Shown here piece by piece: positions 25,687 through 34,054 of a DNA stretch of 64,000 nucleotides. Each line of letters starts with the position of its first letter. Position 1 is the first letter of the stretch. The stretch lies in assembly GCF_019263585.2 (NCBI RefSeq), contig NZ_JADQDF010000001.1, positions 558,001 through 622,000 of the forward strand. The letters are read 5' to 3'. A model generated the notes under the pieces. It saw only the letters and a program-made list of their open reading frames with translations, ran no database searches and was not told the DNA's origin. The translations under genes were made by a program, and so were the position numbers. Source of the DNA: Pseudonocardia oceani (GTDB lineage: Bacteria > Actinomycetota > Actinomycetes > Mycobacteriales > Pseudonocardiaceae).

Positions 25687-26728
25687 GACGCACCGGGCCC
25701 GTGACCGGATCCAGCGCGGCGACGATCAGGCGGGCAGCAGCCAGCTCGGCCCCGACCACCATCTCGGCGAGGTCCTCCACCACCGCCGGCGCGGGGCCCG
25801 GTACACCGCGCACTGCGGCGCCGGCGGCGGCCAGGCGCCGATCGACCAGAGTGGCGAGGTCGGTGGGGCCGGCCGGTACGCCGCGCACCAGCCGGCGCAG
25901 CGTCCGGGACCGGCGTACCTGCGCCAGCAGCGCGACGGTCCGGTCCGTGACCCGCTCCACCGGGCCACCGGCGTGCAGCTCGTCACGCAGCTTTCGGGCC
26001 CGCGCCGCGGGGTCCGCCCACCCGGCGACGGCGAGCAGCCGCGCGAGCGCGTCGAGCTCTCGTACCGCGTTACGACCGCTGTCACCCAGGTCTTCCGCTG
26101 CCGGCTGATCGCCCCCGTCCAGGACCTCAGCGTGCGCCTGCTGGATGACGTCGCCCTGCAGCGTCACGCGCAGCACCAGTCCGGCGGGCCAATCCGGGAG
26201 CACGGGCCCGAGCGGCACGTGGAGCCGGTCCAGGGTCAGCCCGTCCCGGTCCTCCCCCAGGTCGGCCATCGGCAGGCCACCCGGCATGTCCATCCCCCCG
26301 CCGTGATGGTGATGGCCGCCGTGCTCACCGCCGTGCTCACCGCCGTGCTCACCACCGTGCTCGGCTTCCTGCACCGTCGCGAGGTCGTGCGGTACCGGTG
26401 AATGCGCACGCTGGTGGGCGTGATCCCGCAGCAGTGCAGCCGCGCCGTCGAGTGCAGACACCGCGCGAGACGGGATGCTGATCTCGGTTCGTGCGCGGGG
26501 GGCCGGCACGGTCGCCCAGGTGCGCTCCACCACTGCGGCCAGTTCCGGTCCGGCCGAGCCCGCGACGACCAGCAGGTCGGCATCGGCCGGGCTCGTGGCG
26601 AGCGGCCAGCCCCGGTGGGTCAGCTCCGCCTCGATGGCGAGCCGGACGTCCATCGCGCCGGGCACGGGTACGAGCAGGACGTGCGGGCGGGCGGCACCGA
26701 GGCGCAGCAGCACGGCGGTCAGGTCCAT
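25679..26728 (-). CDS. NuoB/NuoD-like hybrid protein with His-rich linker, no cysteines
   Basis: This 349-residue soluble protein sits where nuoB, C and D would be. Residues 40-80 (ATSPADADLLVVAGSAG, then VVERTWATVPAP) resemble the NuoB segment 'aSPRqADlmiVAG, then vydqMPePk'. Residues 168-200 (HVPLGPVLPDWPAGLVLRV) and the helical C-terminal half resemble the N-terminal region of NuoD/49-kDa proteins. No Cys is present, so cluster N2 cannot form. Residues 123-143 hold four EHGG repeats and four more His, a likely metal-binding loop. ATG at 26728 has GGGAG upstream and overlaps nuoA by 10 bp. The NuoB and NuoD likenesses are read by eye and need a profile search. Confidence 0.55.
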   Translation of the reverse strand: MDLTAVLLRLGAARPHVLLVPVPGAMDVRLAIEAELTHRGWPLATSPADADLLVVAGSAGPELAAVVERTWATVPAPRARTEISIPSRAVSALDGAAALLRDHAHQRAHSPVPHDLATVQEAEHGGEHGGEHGGEHGGHHHHGGGMDMPGGLPMADLGEDRDGLTLDRLHVPLGPVLPDWPAGLVLRVTLQGDVIQQAHAEVLDGGDQPAAEDLGDSGRNAVRELDALARLLAVAGWADPAARARKLRDELHAGGPVERVTDRTVALLAQVRRSRTLRRLVRGVPAGPTDLATLVDRRLAAAGAAVRGVPGPAPAVVEDLAEMVVGAELAAARLIVAALDPVTGPVRHE

Positions 26729-27069
26729 CGCAGTGCTCCCTCCCGCCAGGCGTAGAGCACGCCGGCGAGCAGGATGGCGAGGAAGAGGAACATCTCGATC
26801 ACGGACGCGACACCGACGCGGGAGACGACCAGTGTCCACGGGTACATGAAGAGCATCTCCATGTCGAAGGCGAGGAACACCAGCGTCACGGGGTACCAGC
26901 GGACGTGGAACCGGGACACGGCGTGCTCGGTCGCGGGAAGGCCCCCGGAGAACGGCGGCACGTCTGTGGCGATCCGGGCGACTGCCAGGAGCCTCGACAG
27001 TCCGTAGCCCGCGAGGACCAGTGCGACCGATACGCCGAGCAGGGCCAGGACCGGACCGAACTGCGTCAT
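26719..27069 (-). CDS. nuoA: NuoA-like subunit
   Basis: This 116-residue protein has three helices and the NuoA core RFHVRWYPVTLVFLAFDMEM (family 'RFxVrFYlxAmlFiiFDiE'), including the conserved intramembrane acids. It is the first gene of the nuo-like operon. Its ribosome site and start codon are preceded by a 20-bp duplicated copy that forms a short upstream frame (see 27066-27089). Confidence 0.88.
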   Translation of the reverse strand: MTQFGPVLALLGVSVALVLAGYGLSRLLAVARIATDVPPFSGGLPATEHAVSRFHVRWYPVTLVFLAFDMEMLFMYPWTLVVSRVGVASVIEMFLFLAILLAGVLYAWREGALRWT

Positions 27070-27104
27070 GTCACCGCTCCTCGGGTCATGTCACCGCTCC
27101 TCGT
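27065..27104 (-). repeat. 20-bp tandem duplication of the nuoA ribosome site and start
   Basis: Two adjacent 20-bp units (27065-27084 and 27085-27104) differ only in the last base. Each carries GAGGAGCGGTGACATGAC on the minus strand, that is, a Shine-Dalgarno site plus ATG. The downstream copy drives nuoA. Confidence 0.85.
27066..27089 (-). CDS. Seven-residue leader ORF coupled to nuoA
   Basis: The upstream ATG (27089) with its own GAGGAG reads M-T-R-G-A-V-T and stops at TGA (27068-27066), which overlaps the nuoA ATG as ATGA. This arrangement could couple or damp nuoA translation. It is seen directly in the sequence; its use is inferred. Confidence 0.4.
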   Translation of the reverse strand: MTRGAVT

Positions 27105-27235
27105 GGGGTGTGGGGACGGTCAGTTGATCGTGTCGGCCAGGGGTGTGACTACCCCGAGCGGCCGAGAAGAACCTGACGGGGCCGCCCGGGTGGCGCCGGC
27201 TCGATGACCGAACCGGTGCCATCCGGGCTGCCGGC

Positions 27236-29509
27236 TCAGGTCTGAGCGGTGAAACCGCGCAGGCGCAGGCTGTTGGCGACGACGAAGACCGAGCTGAACG
27301 CCATCGCCGCGCCGGCGATCATCGGGTTCAGCAGCCCGGCCGCGGCCAGCGGCAGAGCGGCCACGTTGTAGGCGAACGCCCAGAACAGGTTGCCCTTGAT
27401 CGTGCCCAGCGTGCGGCGTGACAGCCGGATCGCGTCGGGCACCGACCTCAGGTCCCCGCGCACCAGCGTGATGTCGCTCGCCTCGATGGCGACGTCGGTG
27501 CCGGTGCCCATGGCCAGGCCGAGGTCGGCCTGAGCGAGCGCGGCGGCGTCGTTGACGCCGTCGCCGACCATCGCGACGACCTTGCCCTCGCTCTGCAACC
27601 GCTTGATCACCTCGAGCTTGTCGGCGGGCAGCACCTCGGCGATCACCTCGGTGATGCCGACCTCCGCCGCGACGCTGCGTGCGACGGCGGTGTTGTCTCC
27701 GGTGAGCAGGACGGGGGTCAGCCCGAGCGCGCGGAGCTGCGCGATCGCCTCGGCCGAGGTCGGTTTGACCGTGTCGGCGACGACGAGCACCGCCCGTGCC
27801 GTGCCGTCGACGGCTACCGCGATCGCGGTGCGCCCCTGGTCCTCCGCGGCGGCCTTGTGGACGGCCAGCGCGTCGGGCAGCGGCTGGCTCCACTGCTCCA
27901 GGAGCGCCGTGCGGCCGGCCAGGACCGCGTGCCCCTCGACGACGCCCTGCACGCCCAGGCCCTCGATGTTGGAGAACTCCTCCGCGGGCGGCAGGTCGCC
28001 GACGCGCTCCCGGGCACCGCGGGCGATCGCCGACGCGATCGGGTGCTCGGAGGCGTCCTCGAGCGCGCCCGCGAGCCGCAACAGCTCATCAGGGTTCTCG
28101 CCCTCGACCACGTGCACGTCGACGAGCGCCATGCGCCCGGTCGTGACCGTGCCCGTCTTGTCCAGCACGACGGTGTCCACGCGTCGGGTGGACTCCAGCA
28201 CCTCGGGACCCTTGATCAGGATCCCGAGCTGGGCGCCGCGGCCGGTGCCGACGAGCAGCGCGGTCGGCGTCGCGAGCCCCAGCGCGCAGGGGCAGGCGAT
28301 GATCAGCACCGCCACCGCGGCCGTGAACGCCGCGGCGGTCCCGACGCCCGCGCCCAGCCAGAAGCCGAGCGTCGTGGCGGCCAACGCGATGACGATCGGT
28401 ACGAAGACCCCGGAGACGCGGTCGGCGAGGCGCTGCACATCGGCTTTGCCGCTCTGCGCGTCCTCGACGAGCTTGGCCATCTGCGCGAGCTGCGTGTCGG
28501 TACCGATGCGGGTGGCCCGCACGACCAGCCGGCCGCCGGCGTTCACGGTGGCTCCGGTGACCACGTCGCCCGGGACGACCTCGACCGGCACGGACTCGCC
28601 GGTCAGCATCGAGGCGTCCACGGCCGACGAGCCCTGCTCGATGACGCCGTCGGTGGCGATCTTCTCGCCCGGCCGTACGACGAACCTGTCGCCGACTGCC
28701 AGTTGAGCGGTGGGGATCCGGAGCTCGACACCGTTGCGCAGGACCGCGACCTCCTTCGCGCCGAGTTCCAGCAGAGCGCGCAGCGCTGCACCGGCCTGCC
28801 GCTTCGACCGTGCCTCGAAGTACCGGCCGGCGAGGATGAAGGTGGTGACTCCCGCGGCGACCTCGAGGTAGATGTTGCCCGCCCCGTCCGACGGGGCGAC
28901 GGTGAGCTCGAAGGGGTGCACCATCCCCGGCACCCCGGCGGTACCGAACAGCAGCGCCCACAGCGACCACGCGAAGGCGGCGAGCACGCCCATCGACACG
29001 AGCGTGTCCATGGTCGCGGCACCGTGGCGCAGGTTCGCCCAGGCCGCGCGGTGGAACGGCCACGCCGCCCAGGTCACGACGGGTGCAGCGAGCGTCAGCG
29101 AGATCCACTGCCAGTAGGTGAACTGCCACGCCGGGACCATGGCCAGTGCGATCACCGGAACGGCCAGGGCCGCGCTGGTGATCAAGCGGTCGCGCAGGGG
29201 ACGTGTCGCGTCGACCTCGTCGACGGCGGCGTCACCGTCGCCGGAGGCGGGCGGACGAGGTAGGACGGCGGTGTAGCCCGCCGCCTCGACCTGCGCGACC
29301 AGCGTCTCGGGGTCGACGCCCTCGGGGGCCTGCACCCGGGCCTTTTCTGTGGCGTAGTTGACGGATGCGGTCACGCCGTCGATCTTGTTGAGCTTGCGCT
29401 CGATCCGGTTGGCGCAGGAGGCGCAGGTCATCCCGGCGATGGCCAGCTCGATCTCGGTGACCGGTGTCGTGGGTGCGGCGCCCTCGGGCGCCGACGTGAA
29501 CGTGCTCAT
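27236..29509 (-). CDS. copA: Copper-exporting P1B-type ATPase
   Basis: This 757-residue ATPase has one N-terminal heavy-metal domain with GMTCASC (residues 26-32), then eight membrane helices including [12 protein letters not shown] (the CPC metal site). The actuator loop has MLTGESVPV, the phosphorylation site is DKTGTVTTG, the nucleotide-domain HP motif is SEHPIA, and GDGVND is the hinge. The CPC and GMTCxxC set is typical of Cu(I) export, though Ag(I) is also possible. ATG at 29509 has GAGAGGAG upstream. It is the fourth gene of the csoR-led operon and ends 167 bp before the nuoA start on the same strand. Confidence 0.95.
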   Translation of the reverse strand: MSTFTSAPEGAAPTTPVTEIELAIAGMTCASCANRIERKLNKIDGVTASVNYATEKARVQAPEGVDPETLVAQVEAAGYTAVLPRPPASGDGDAAVDEVDATRPLRDRLITSAALAVPVIALAMVPAWQFTYWQWISLTLAAPVVTWAAWPFHRAAWANLRHGAATMDTLVSMGVLAAFAWSLWALLFGTAGVPGMVHPFELTVAPSDGAGNIYLEVAAGVTTFILAGRYFEARSKRQAGAALRALLELGAKEVAVLRNGVELRIPTAQLAVGDRFVVRPGEKIATDGVIEQGSSAVDASMLTGESVPVEVVPGDVVTGATVNAGGRLVVRATRIGTDTQLAQMAKLVEDAQSGKADVQRLADRVSGVFVPIVIALAATTLGFWLGAGVGTAAAFTAAVAVLIIACPCALGLATPTALLVGTGRGAQLGILIKGPEVLESTRRVDTVVLDKTGTVTTGRMALVDVHVVEGENPDELLRLAGALEDASEHPIASAIARGARERVGDLPPAEEFSNIEGLGVQGVVEGHAVLAGRTALLEQWSQPLPDALAVHKAAAEDQGRTAIAVAVDGTARAVLVVADTVKPTSAEAIAQLRALGLTPVLLTGDNTAVARSVAAEVGITEVIAEVLPADKLEVIKRLQSEGKVVAMVGDGVNDAAALAQADLGLAMGTGTDVAIEASDITLVRGDLRSVPDAIRLSRRTLGTIKGNLFWAFAYNVAALPLAAAGLLNPMIAGAAMAFSSVFVVANSLRLRGFTAQT

Positions 29510-29529
29510 GGTGCGGTCTCCTCTCGCGA

Positions 29530-30498
29530 TCAGTGGCCGTGGCCGGGCTCGCCGTGCGCGTCCGTCGGGGCGGGCGCGACGACAGGTGCGGCACCTGTGG
29601 TCGAAACGGTGAACTCCGCGGTGCGCACGGCACCGCCGTGCCGGAAGTCCAGGAACAGCCGGTAGGTGCCGGCGCTGGGCACCTCGGCGACGAACGGGAT
29701 CTGCGGTCCGGCCGGGCCGGCCTCGGGGTGCACGTGCAGGTATGCCAGGTCCCCCTGCCGCAGCGCGACCAGGTGTCCGTAGGCACCGAGGTAGGGCTGC
29801 AGGTCGCTGACGGGAACGCCGTCCTTGCTGACCGTGAGGGTCACGGGTGAGGACTGTCCCGGGACCAGGTCGCCCGCCAGTTCGACGGAGTAACCGTCGA
29901 CCTGCGCGACGCGACTCGGCGCGTGGACGACCGGCTCGAACGTTCCGGCCGCCACGAGATCCACTCCGAGGGTTGTGGCCGCGCCACCGGTGGGGACGAA
30001 GTCGGCGAACGCGCGGTAGGACCCGGCGGTGTCGACCGTCGTCGGGGCCGTCCAGGTGCCGTCCGGGGACATCTCCGGGTGGAGGTGCTGGAAGCCGGCC
30101 GTGTCGCGGCGCACCAGGATCAGGTGCATCCGCTTCTCGTGCTCGACGTCGAACGCCGTGACGGCGGTCCCGTCCGGGCCGGTGATGCGGAAGGTCAGGT
30201 CTTGCGTCGTGCCCGGGGTGAGCGTCACGTCGGCGGGGGTGAGGGTGTAGCCCCCCGCGCTGGACGCCAATCCGCCGGGCTGGTCGGTCGCGGCGTCCGC
30301 GACGGTGCCGCTGTGTGCGTCCCCGTGTCCGGCTTCCTCGGCGCCCGCGGGCGCCATGCCGGACATCGTGCCGTTCTCGCCGCTTGAAGCGGCGGATGCG
30401 GTGGCGAGGGGACCGACAGCGGATCCGGTCGCCCAGCCTGCTCCTGCGAGCAGGACGAGCGCCGCACCGTAGGCGGACAGCTTCGCTGTGGTGTTCAT
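29530..30498 (-). CDS. Secreted His/Met-bearing protein of the copper operon
   Basis: This 322-residue exported protein has a signal peptide (about 8-35, ending ATASAASS) and a Met/His-rich segment ([18 protein letters not shown]). Two beta-sandwich-like repeats follow, each with a His motif: [14 protein letters not shown] (about 137-150) and [13 protein letters not shown] (about 253-265). The C-terminus ends EPGHGH. The HxHPE motifs suggest copper binding outside the cell. Similar proteins accompany copA in actinobacteria. It lies 20 bp upstream of copA. Confidence 0.75.
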   Translation of the reverse strand: MNTTAKLSAYGAALVLLAGAGWATGSAVGPLATASAASSGENGTMSGMAPAGAEEAGHGDAHSGTVADAATDQPGGLASSAGGYTLTPADVTLTPGTTQDLTFRITGPDGTAVTAFDVEHEKRMHLILVRRDTAGFQHLHPEMSPDGTWTAPTTVDTAGSYRAFADFVPTGGAATTLGVDLVAAGTFEPVVHAPSRVAQVDGYSVELAGDLVPGQSSPVTLTVSKDGVPVSDLQPYLGAYGHLVALRQGDLAYLHVHPEAGPAGPQIPFVAEVPSAGTYRLFLDFRHGGAVRTAEFTVSTTGAAPVVAPAPTDAHGEPGHGH

Positions 30499-30521
30499 GT
30501 CACATCCTCGGGTCGAGCCCG

Positions 30522-30728
30522 CTAGCTCGCGAGCTTGTAGCCGGCCTCCTCGACGGCGGCGCGGACGCGCTCGTCGTCAAGGGGCTCGGTGCTGGTGACT
30601 GTCACGGCGCCGGATGCCAGGTCCACGACCACGTCCTGCACGCCGTCGATCTCACCGATCTCCTCGGTGACCGAGGCGACGCAGTGGTCGCAGGTCATTC
30701 CCGTCACGGTGTAGGTGCTCTGGTTCAT
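30522..30728 (-). CDS. copZ: Copper chaperone CopZ
   Basis: This 68-residue heavy-metal-associated domain has the ferredoxin-like beta-alpha-beta-beta-alpha-beta length and GMTCDHC at residues 10-16. It should carry Cu(I) to CopA and possibly to CsoR. ATG at 30728 is preceded by GGAAGA. It lies between csoR and the secreted protein gene in the same operon. Confidence 0.93.
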   Translation of the reverse strand: MNQSTYTVTGMTCDHCVASVTEEIGEIDGVQDVVVDLASGAVTVTSTEPLDDERVRAAVEEAGYKLAS

Positions 30729-30745
30729 CAGTTCTCTTCCTTGTC

Positions 30746-31027
30746 TCAGGACTTCACGAGGCGGGCGATGGCGGCGCTCGCCTCGGCCACCTTCTGGTTC
30801 GCGACGTCGCCGCCTTCAGCCGCTGCCTGGGTGACGCAGTGCTTGAGGTGCTCATCGAGCAGACCCAGTGCCACGGCCTCCAGCGCCTTGGTGGTGGCTG
30901 ACACCTGCGTCAGCACATCGATGCAGTACTTGTCGTCCTCGATCATCTTGGCGATGCCGCGCACCTGGCCCTCGATGCGCCGCATGCGCTTGAGGTAGGC
31001 GTCCTTGTCCTGCGCGTAGCCGTTCAT
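30746..31027 (-). CDS. csoR: Copper-sensing repressor CsoR
   Basis: This 93-residue all-helical regulator has the Cu(I) ligand triad C35, H60, C64 (KYCIDVL; DEHLKHC) and the DNA-contact opening RMRRIEGQVRGI. It is the first gene of the copper operon. An inverted repeat that fits a CsoR operator lies 27 bp upstream of its ATG, so it should repress itself, copZ, the secreted protein, copA and perhaps the nuo-like genes. Confidence 0.93.
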   Translation of the reverse strand: MNGYAQDKDAYLKRMRRIEGQVRGIAKMIEDDKYCIDVLTQVSATTKALEAVALGLLDEHLKHCVTQAAAEGGDVANQKVAEASAAIARLVKS

Positions 31028-31053
31028 GGCCACTCCTTCCGCCGGCTCGTTGA

Positions 31054-31077
31054 GTATACCATAGGGGGGTATGGTAC
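31054..31077. promoter_or_regulatory. CsoR operator
   Basis: GTATACCATA-GGGG-GGTATGGTAC has a G-rich centre flanked by TATACC and GGTATGG half-sites, as in known CsoR boxes. It lies just upstream of csoR and covers its likely promoter. Confidence 0.7.
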
Positions 31078-31131
31078 CCGAATGATTCACGTAGGACGCT
31101 GGTGACCGGTGTCCATCGGGGGTCCTCGCCG

Positions 31132-31668
31132 TCACGCCGCGCCGGAGGAGGGTTCGGCCGGGTTCAGACCGGCAACGAGGTTGAACGAGCCGGTCAGCTG
31201 GTTGAGCGCGACGAGGCCGATGACGTCGGCGAGGACGCGGTCGCTCCAGCCGTGCCCGCGCAGCTCGGCGAGGTCGGTGTCGCGCAGGGAGTCGGGTTCG
31301 GTGAGCACCCGCACTGCGTAGGTGATGAGGGCCGCCTCGCGGGCGTCGGTCGCCGTGCCCTCCCGGGCGAGCGCGATGTCGGTCCCGCTGAGGCCGACCG
31401 CGCGCGCGGCGGCGGTGTGCGCAGCGAGGCACAGTTCGCAGGCGATCCACTCCTGCAGGGCGGGTGAGATCTTCTCACCGAGCGGGCGCGGGACGGCAGC
31501 CCGCTTCATCGCGCGGGAGAGCTCGAGGTAGCCCTGGAGCAGGGCCGGGGAGTGGGCCATGGTGCGGACCATGGTTCCGGCGTCGCCGTGCTGGTGGATG
31601 ATCTCGCCGAGGAGCCGGGCTGAAGCGGCGGGTGCGGTGTCGGGATCCAGGGGACGTAGGCGGGGCAT
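31132..31668 (-). CDS. Carboxymuconolactone decarboxylase/AhpD-like protein
   Basis: This 178-residue helical protein has a CxxC redox centre (ACELCLAAH, about residues 76-84) placed as in AhpD/CMD proteins, with the trailing His of the proton relay. It may act as a peroxidase-like or thiol-disulfide enzyme in oxidative defence. ATG at 31668 has GGAAGG upstream. It follows the universal stress protein gene on the same strand. Confidence 0.82.
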   Translation of the reverse strand: MPRLRPLDPDTAPAASARLLGEIIHQHGDAGTMVRTMAHSPALLQGYLELSRAMKRAAVPRPLGEKISPALQEWIACELCLAAHTAAARAVGLSGTDIALAREGTATDAREAALITYAVRVLTEPDSLRDTDLAELRGHGWSDRVLADVIGLVALNQLTGSFNLVAGLNPAEPSSGAA

Positions 31669-31742
31669 GGGGGTGGCCTTCCGTGAGAGGGGATCGGGGG
31701 CCGACCGCCGCGCCGGGTGGCGACCGGCGCGGCGGGCCGGCG

Positions 31743-32231
31743 TCAGCTCGTCCGAACCGAGCGCGGAGCGCCGGTGACGCCGGCGGGCGGGACCACGAGG
31801 GTCGGGCGGTGGCCGTGGTGCAGGACCGTGGTCGAGGTGCTGCCGAGGACGGCGGCCCGCAGCCCGCGGCGACCGCGGGAGCCGAGCACGATCGCGGAGG
31901 CGTCAACGGCGTCGGCGGCCTCCACGATCGCCTCGGCAGCGGTCTGCCCGATGGCTGCGACCCGCGGTGCGGCGTCGAGCCCGGCGGCCCTGGCCTCCCG
32001 GGCACCCTCGTCAGCGACCCGTTCCGAGCCGTCGAGTGTGCGGGCGTCGTCGGCGCGCAACTCCTCGATCGCCGGGTGGTTCTCGAGGTGGGCGGCAACG
32101 GCCTCGAGCGGTTCGCGGGCGTAGAGGACGACAGCCGGCGCGCCGGGGAAGAGGTGCCCGGCGACCTTGACCGCCGCGCGGGCGTCGGGCGATCCGTCAT
32201 AGGCGATGAGGACGGGATGGGTGGTGTGCAT
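31743..32231 (-). CDS. Universal stress protein
   Basis: This is a 162-residue UspA-fold protein. VLIAYDGSPDARAAV begins the ATP-binding fold and VLGSRGRRGLRAAVLGST is the Gx2Gx9GS-like nucleotide motif, so it is an ATP-binding type. It lies between an MFS exporter gene and the CMD gene on the same strand, which suits a general stress set. Confidence 0.88.
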   Translation of the reverse strand: MHTTHPVLIAYDGSPDARAAVKVAGHLFPGAPAVVLYAREPLEAVAAHLENHPAIEELRADDARTLDGSERVADEGAREARAAGLDAAPRVAAIGQTAAEAIVEAADAVDASAIVLGSRGRRGLRAAVLGSTSTTVLHHGHRPTLVVPPAGVTGAPRSVRTS

Positions 32232-32246
32232 GATGGTTTCCTTCGC

Positions 32247-33677
32247 TCAGGCGGTCGTTGCCGGCTGGGACTGGCTGGCGGGGCGGGAGGTGCGCAGGGG
32301 GACGGCGGCCAGGACGGCGCCGGCCGCGGCCAGCACGGCGGCTCCAATGAACGCGGCCGAGTAACCGTCGGTCAGGGCGGTCAGGTCACCGAGCCGGCCC
32401 GCGCCCTGGCTCGTGGCCAGCGCGGTGATCGCGGCGAGCCCGAGCGCGGACCCGACCTGGTAGCTGGTGTTGACGATCCCCGCCGCCAGCCCCCCCTCCT
32501 CGGGGCGCGCCGCGGACAGCGCGGTGCCCAGCGTGGGGATGAAGGCCATCGACATGCCCAGCGCGGCGACGATCGAGGCCGGCAGGACGTCGACCGGGAA
32601 GCTGCCGTCGGGTCGGACCATCGCGAGCCAGGCCATGCCGGCGGCGAGCACCGCGAGCCCGCTGACCGTGAGCGTCCTGGGGCCGAAGCGGGCGATCAGC
32701 CGCGGTGCCAGGACGATCATCCCGAGCATGATCACGATCGTCATGGGCAGCAGCGCCGCTCCGCTCGGGAACGCTGTGTATCCCAGGACCTGCTGCAGGT
32801 AGAGGTTCAGGAAGAACCACATGGGGATCCAGGCCGCCCCGAGCAGGAGCTGCGCAACGTTGGCTGCGGCGAGGTTCGGCGCCCGGAAGATGCCCAGCCG
32901 CATCAGCGGTTCTGCGCGGCGGCTCTGGATGGCGACGAACAGCGCGAGCAGCAGCGCGGCGCCGCCGAGCGTGACCAGCGTCGTCGCGGACGCCCACCCC
33001 GTCTCCGGCGCCTGCACGATCCCGAACACGGCGAGGGCGAGACCGGCGGTGACGGTCACGGCACCGGCGACGTCGACAGCGCCGCTCCGTCGGCCGCCCG
33101 CGGGCATCAGGGCCGGGGTGGCCGCGAGCACGAGCAGCGCGATCGGGACGTTGAGGTAGAACACCCACGGCCAGCTGACGTACTCGGTGATGACGCCGCC
33201 GAGGAACACCCCGGCGGTCCCGCCGGCCGGGGCGGCGGCGCCGTACAGCGCGAGTGCCTTCGTCAGCTCGCGGGGCTCGGACCCGAAGATCATCATCAGT
33301 AGCGTGAGGGCCGCGGGCGCGATCAGCGCGGCGCCCGCGCCCTGCACGGCGCGCCCGAGGAGCTCCCAGCCGGCACTGCCCGCGGCGCCGGCCACGACGG
33401 ACCCGACGAGCAGGGTGAGCCAGCCGATGGCGAAGATCCGCCGCGCGCCGAACAGGTCCGACAGGCGCCCGCCGAGCAGCAGCAGCCCACCGAACGCGAC
33501 GACGTAGGCGTTGAACACCCAGGACAGGCCCTCGGGGGTGAAGCCGAGGTCTGCCTGCATCTTCGGCAGGGCGACCCCGATGATCGACGTATCCATGATG
33601 ACCATGAACTGTGCGGTGGCGATGAGGAGGAGACCCCATCGCCGTCGGAGGGGTGTGGAAGTGGTGGTCGCGTCCAT
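32247..33677 (-). CDS. MFS exporter, DHA2 (14-helix) type
   Basis: This 476-residue transporter has about 14 helices. FMVIMDTSIIGVALP and LGGRLSDLFGARR (motif A between helices 2 and 3) are typical of the DHA2 drug/H+ antiporters. ATG at 33677 is chosen for TTGGAG upstream and because helix 1 then begins at residue 12. The substrate is unknown. Confidence 0.85.
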   Translation of the reverse strand: MDATTTSTPLRRRWGLLLIATAQFMVIMDTSIIGVALPKMQADLGFTPEGLSWVFNAYVVAFGGLLLLGGRLSDLFGARRIFAIGWLTLLVGSVVAGAAGSAGWELLGRAVQGAGAALIAPAALTLLMMIFGSEPRELTKALALYGAAAPAGGTAGVFLGGVITEYVSWPWVFYLNVPIALLVLAATPALMPAGGRRSGAVDVAGAVTVTAGLALAVFGIVQAPETGWASATTLVTLGGAALLLALFVAIQSRRAEPLMRLGIFRAPNLAAANVAQLLLGAAWIPMWFFLNLYLQQVLGYTAFPSGAALLPMTIVIMLGMIVLAPRLIARFGPRTLTVSGLAVLAAGMAWLAMVRPDGSFPVDVLPASIVAALGMSMAFIPTLGTALSAARPEEGGLAAGIVNTSYQVGSALGLAAITALATSQGAGRLGDLTALTDGYSAAFIGAAVLAAAGAVLAAVPLRTSRPASQSQPATTA

Positions 33678-33833
33678 CGAGCGCTCCAAGGTGAAGGGAT
33701 CTGACGCGACGGAGAGTGCGTGCCCGGTCTGTCCTCGTGCTGTCCCACGGCGGGGCGCGCTGTCCACGCCGGACAGCACCCGGACAGCACCGGCCCCCAC
33801 GCTCGTGACGGTCACGGAAGCGATGGAGTCGCC

Positions 33834-34040
33834 ATGCAGACGCTGCGGGTCTCGGTACCGGCCATGTCGTGCCGGCACTGCGTGCGCGCGGTCAGCCGGC
33901 ACCTCTGCGACGTCCCCGGAGTCGAGACGATCACCGCGGACGCCGCTGCCGGCATCGTCACGCTGAGGGGAACGATGACCGTCGCGGAGGTGGTCGTCGC
34001 GTTGCGGGAGGCCGGTTTCCCGGCCAGCGCGCTTCCCTGA
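33834..34040 (+). CDS. Heavy-metal-associated domain protein (CopZ-like)
   Basis: This is a 68-residue single HMA domain with MSCRHC (residues 11-16) and the expected fold length. ATG at 33834 has GGAG five bases upstream. It is divergent from the MFS gene and convergent with the SARP gene, so apart from the csoR operon. It may be a second Cu(I) chaperone; the motif lacks the usual GMT before C but keeps CxxC. Confidence 0.82.
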   Translation: MQTLRVSVPAMSCRHCVRAVSRHLCDVPGVETITADAAAGIVTLRGTMTVAEVVVALREAGFPASALP

Positions 34041-34054
34041 CCATGTTCCCCGGT

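Noticed and set aside
26318-26368. Short repeated units that could suggest a CRISPR or satellite
   Set aside because: They are 12-base codon repeats for Glu-His-Gly-Gly inside a coding gene, without spacers.
19090-27069. An ordinary NADH dehydrogenase (complex I) operon
   Set aside because: The gene set lacks all NADH, flavin and FeS subunits, and the only peripheral-like protein has no cysteine.
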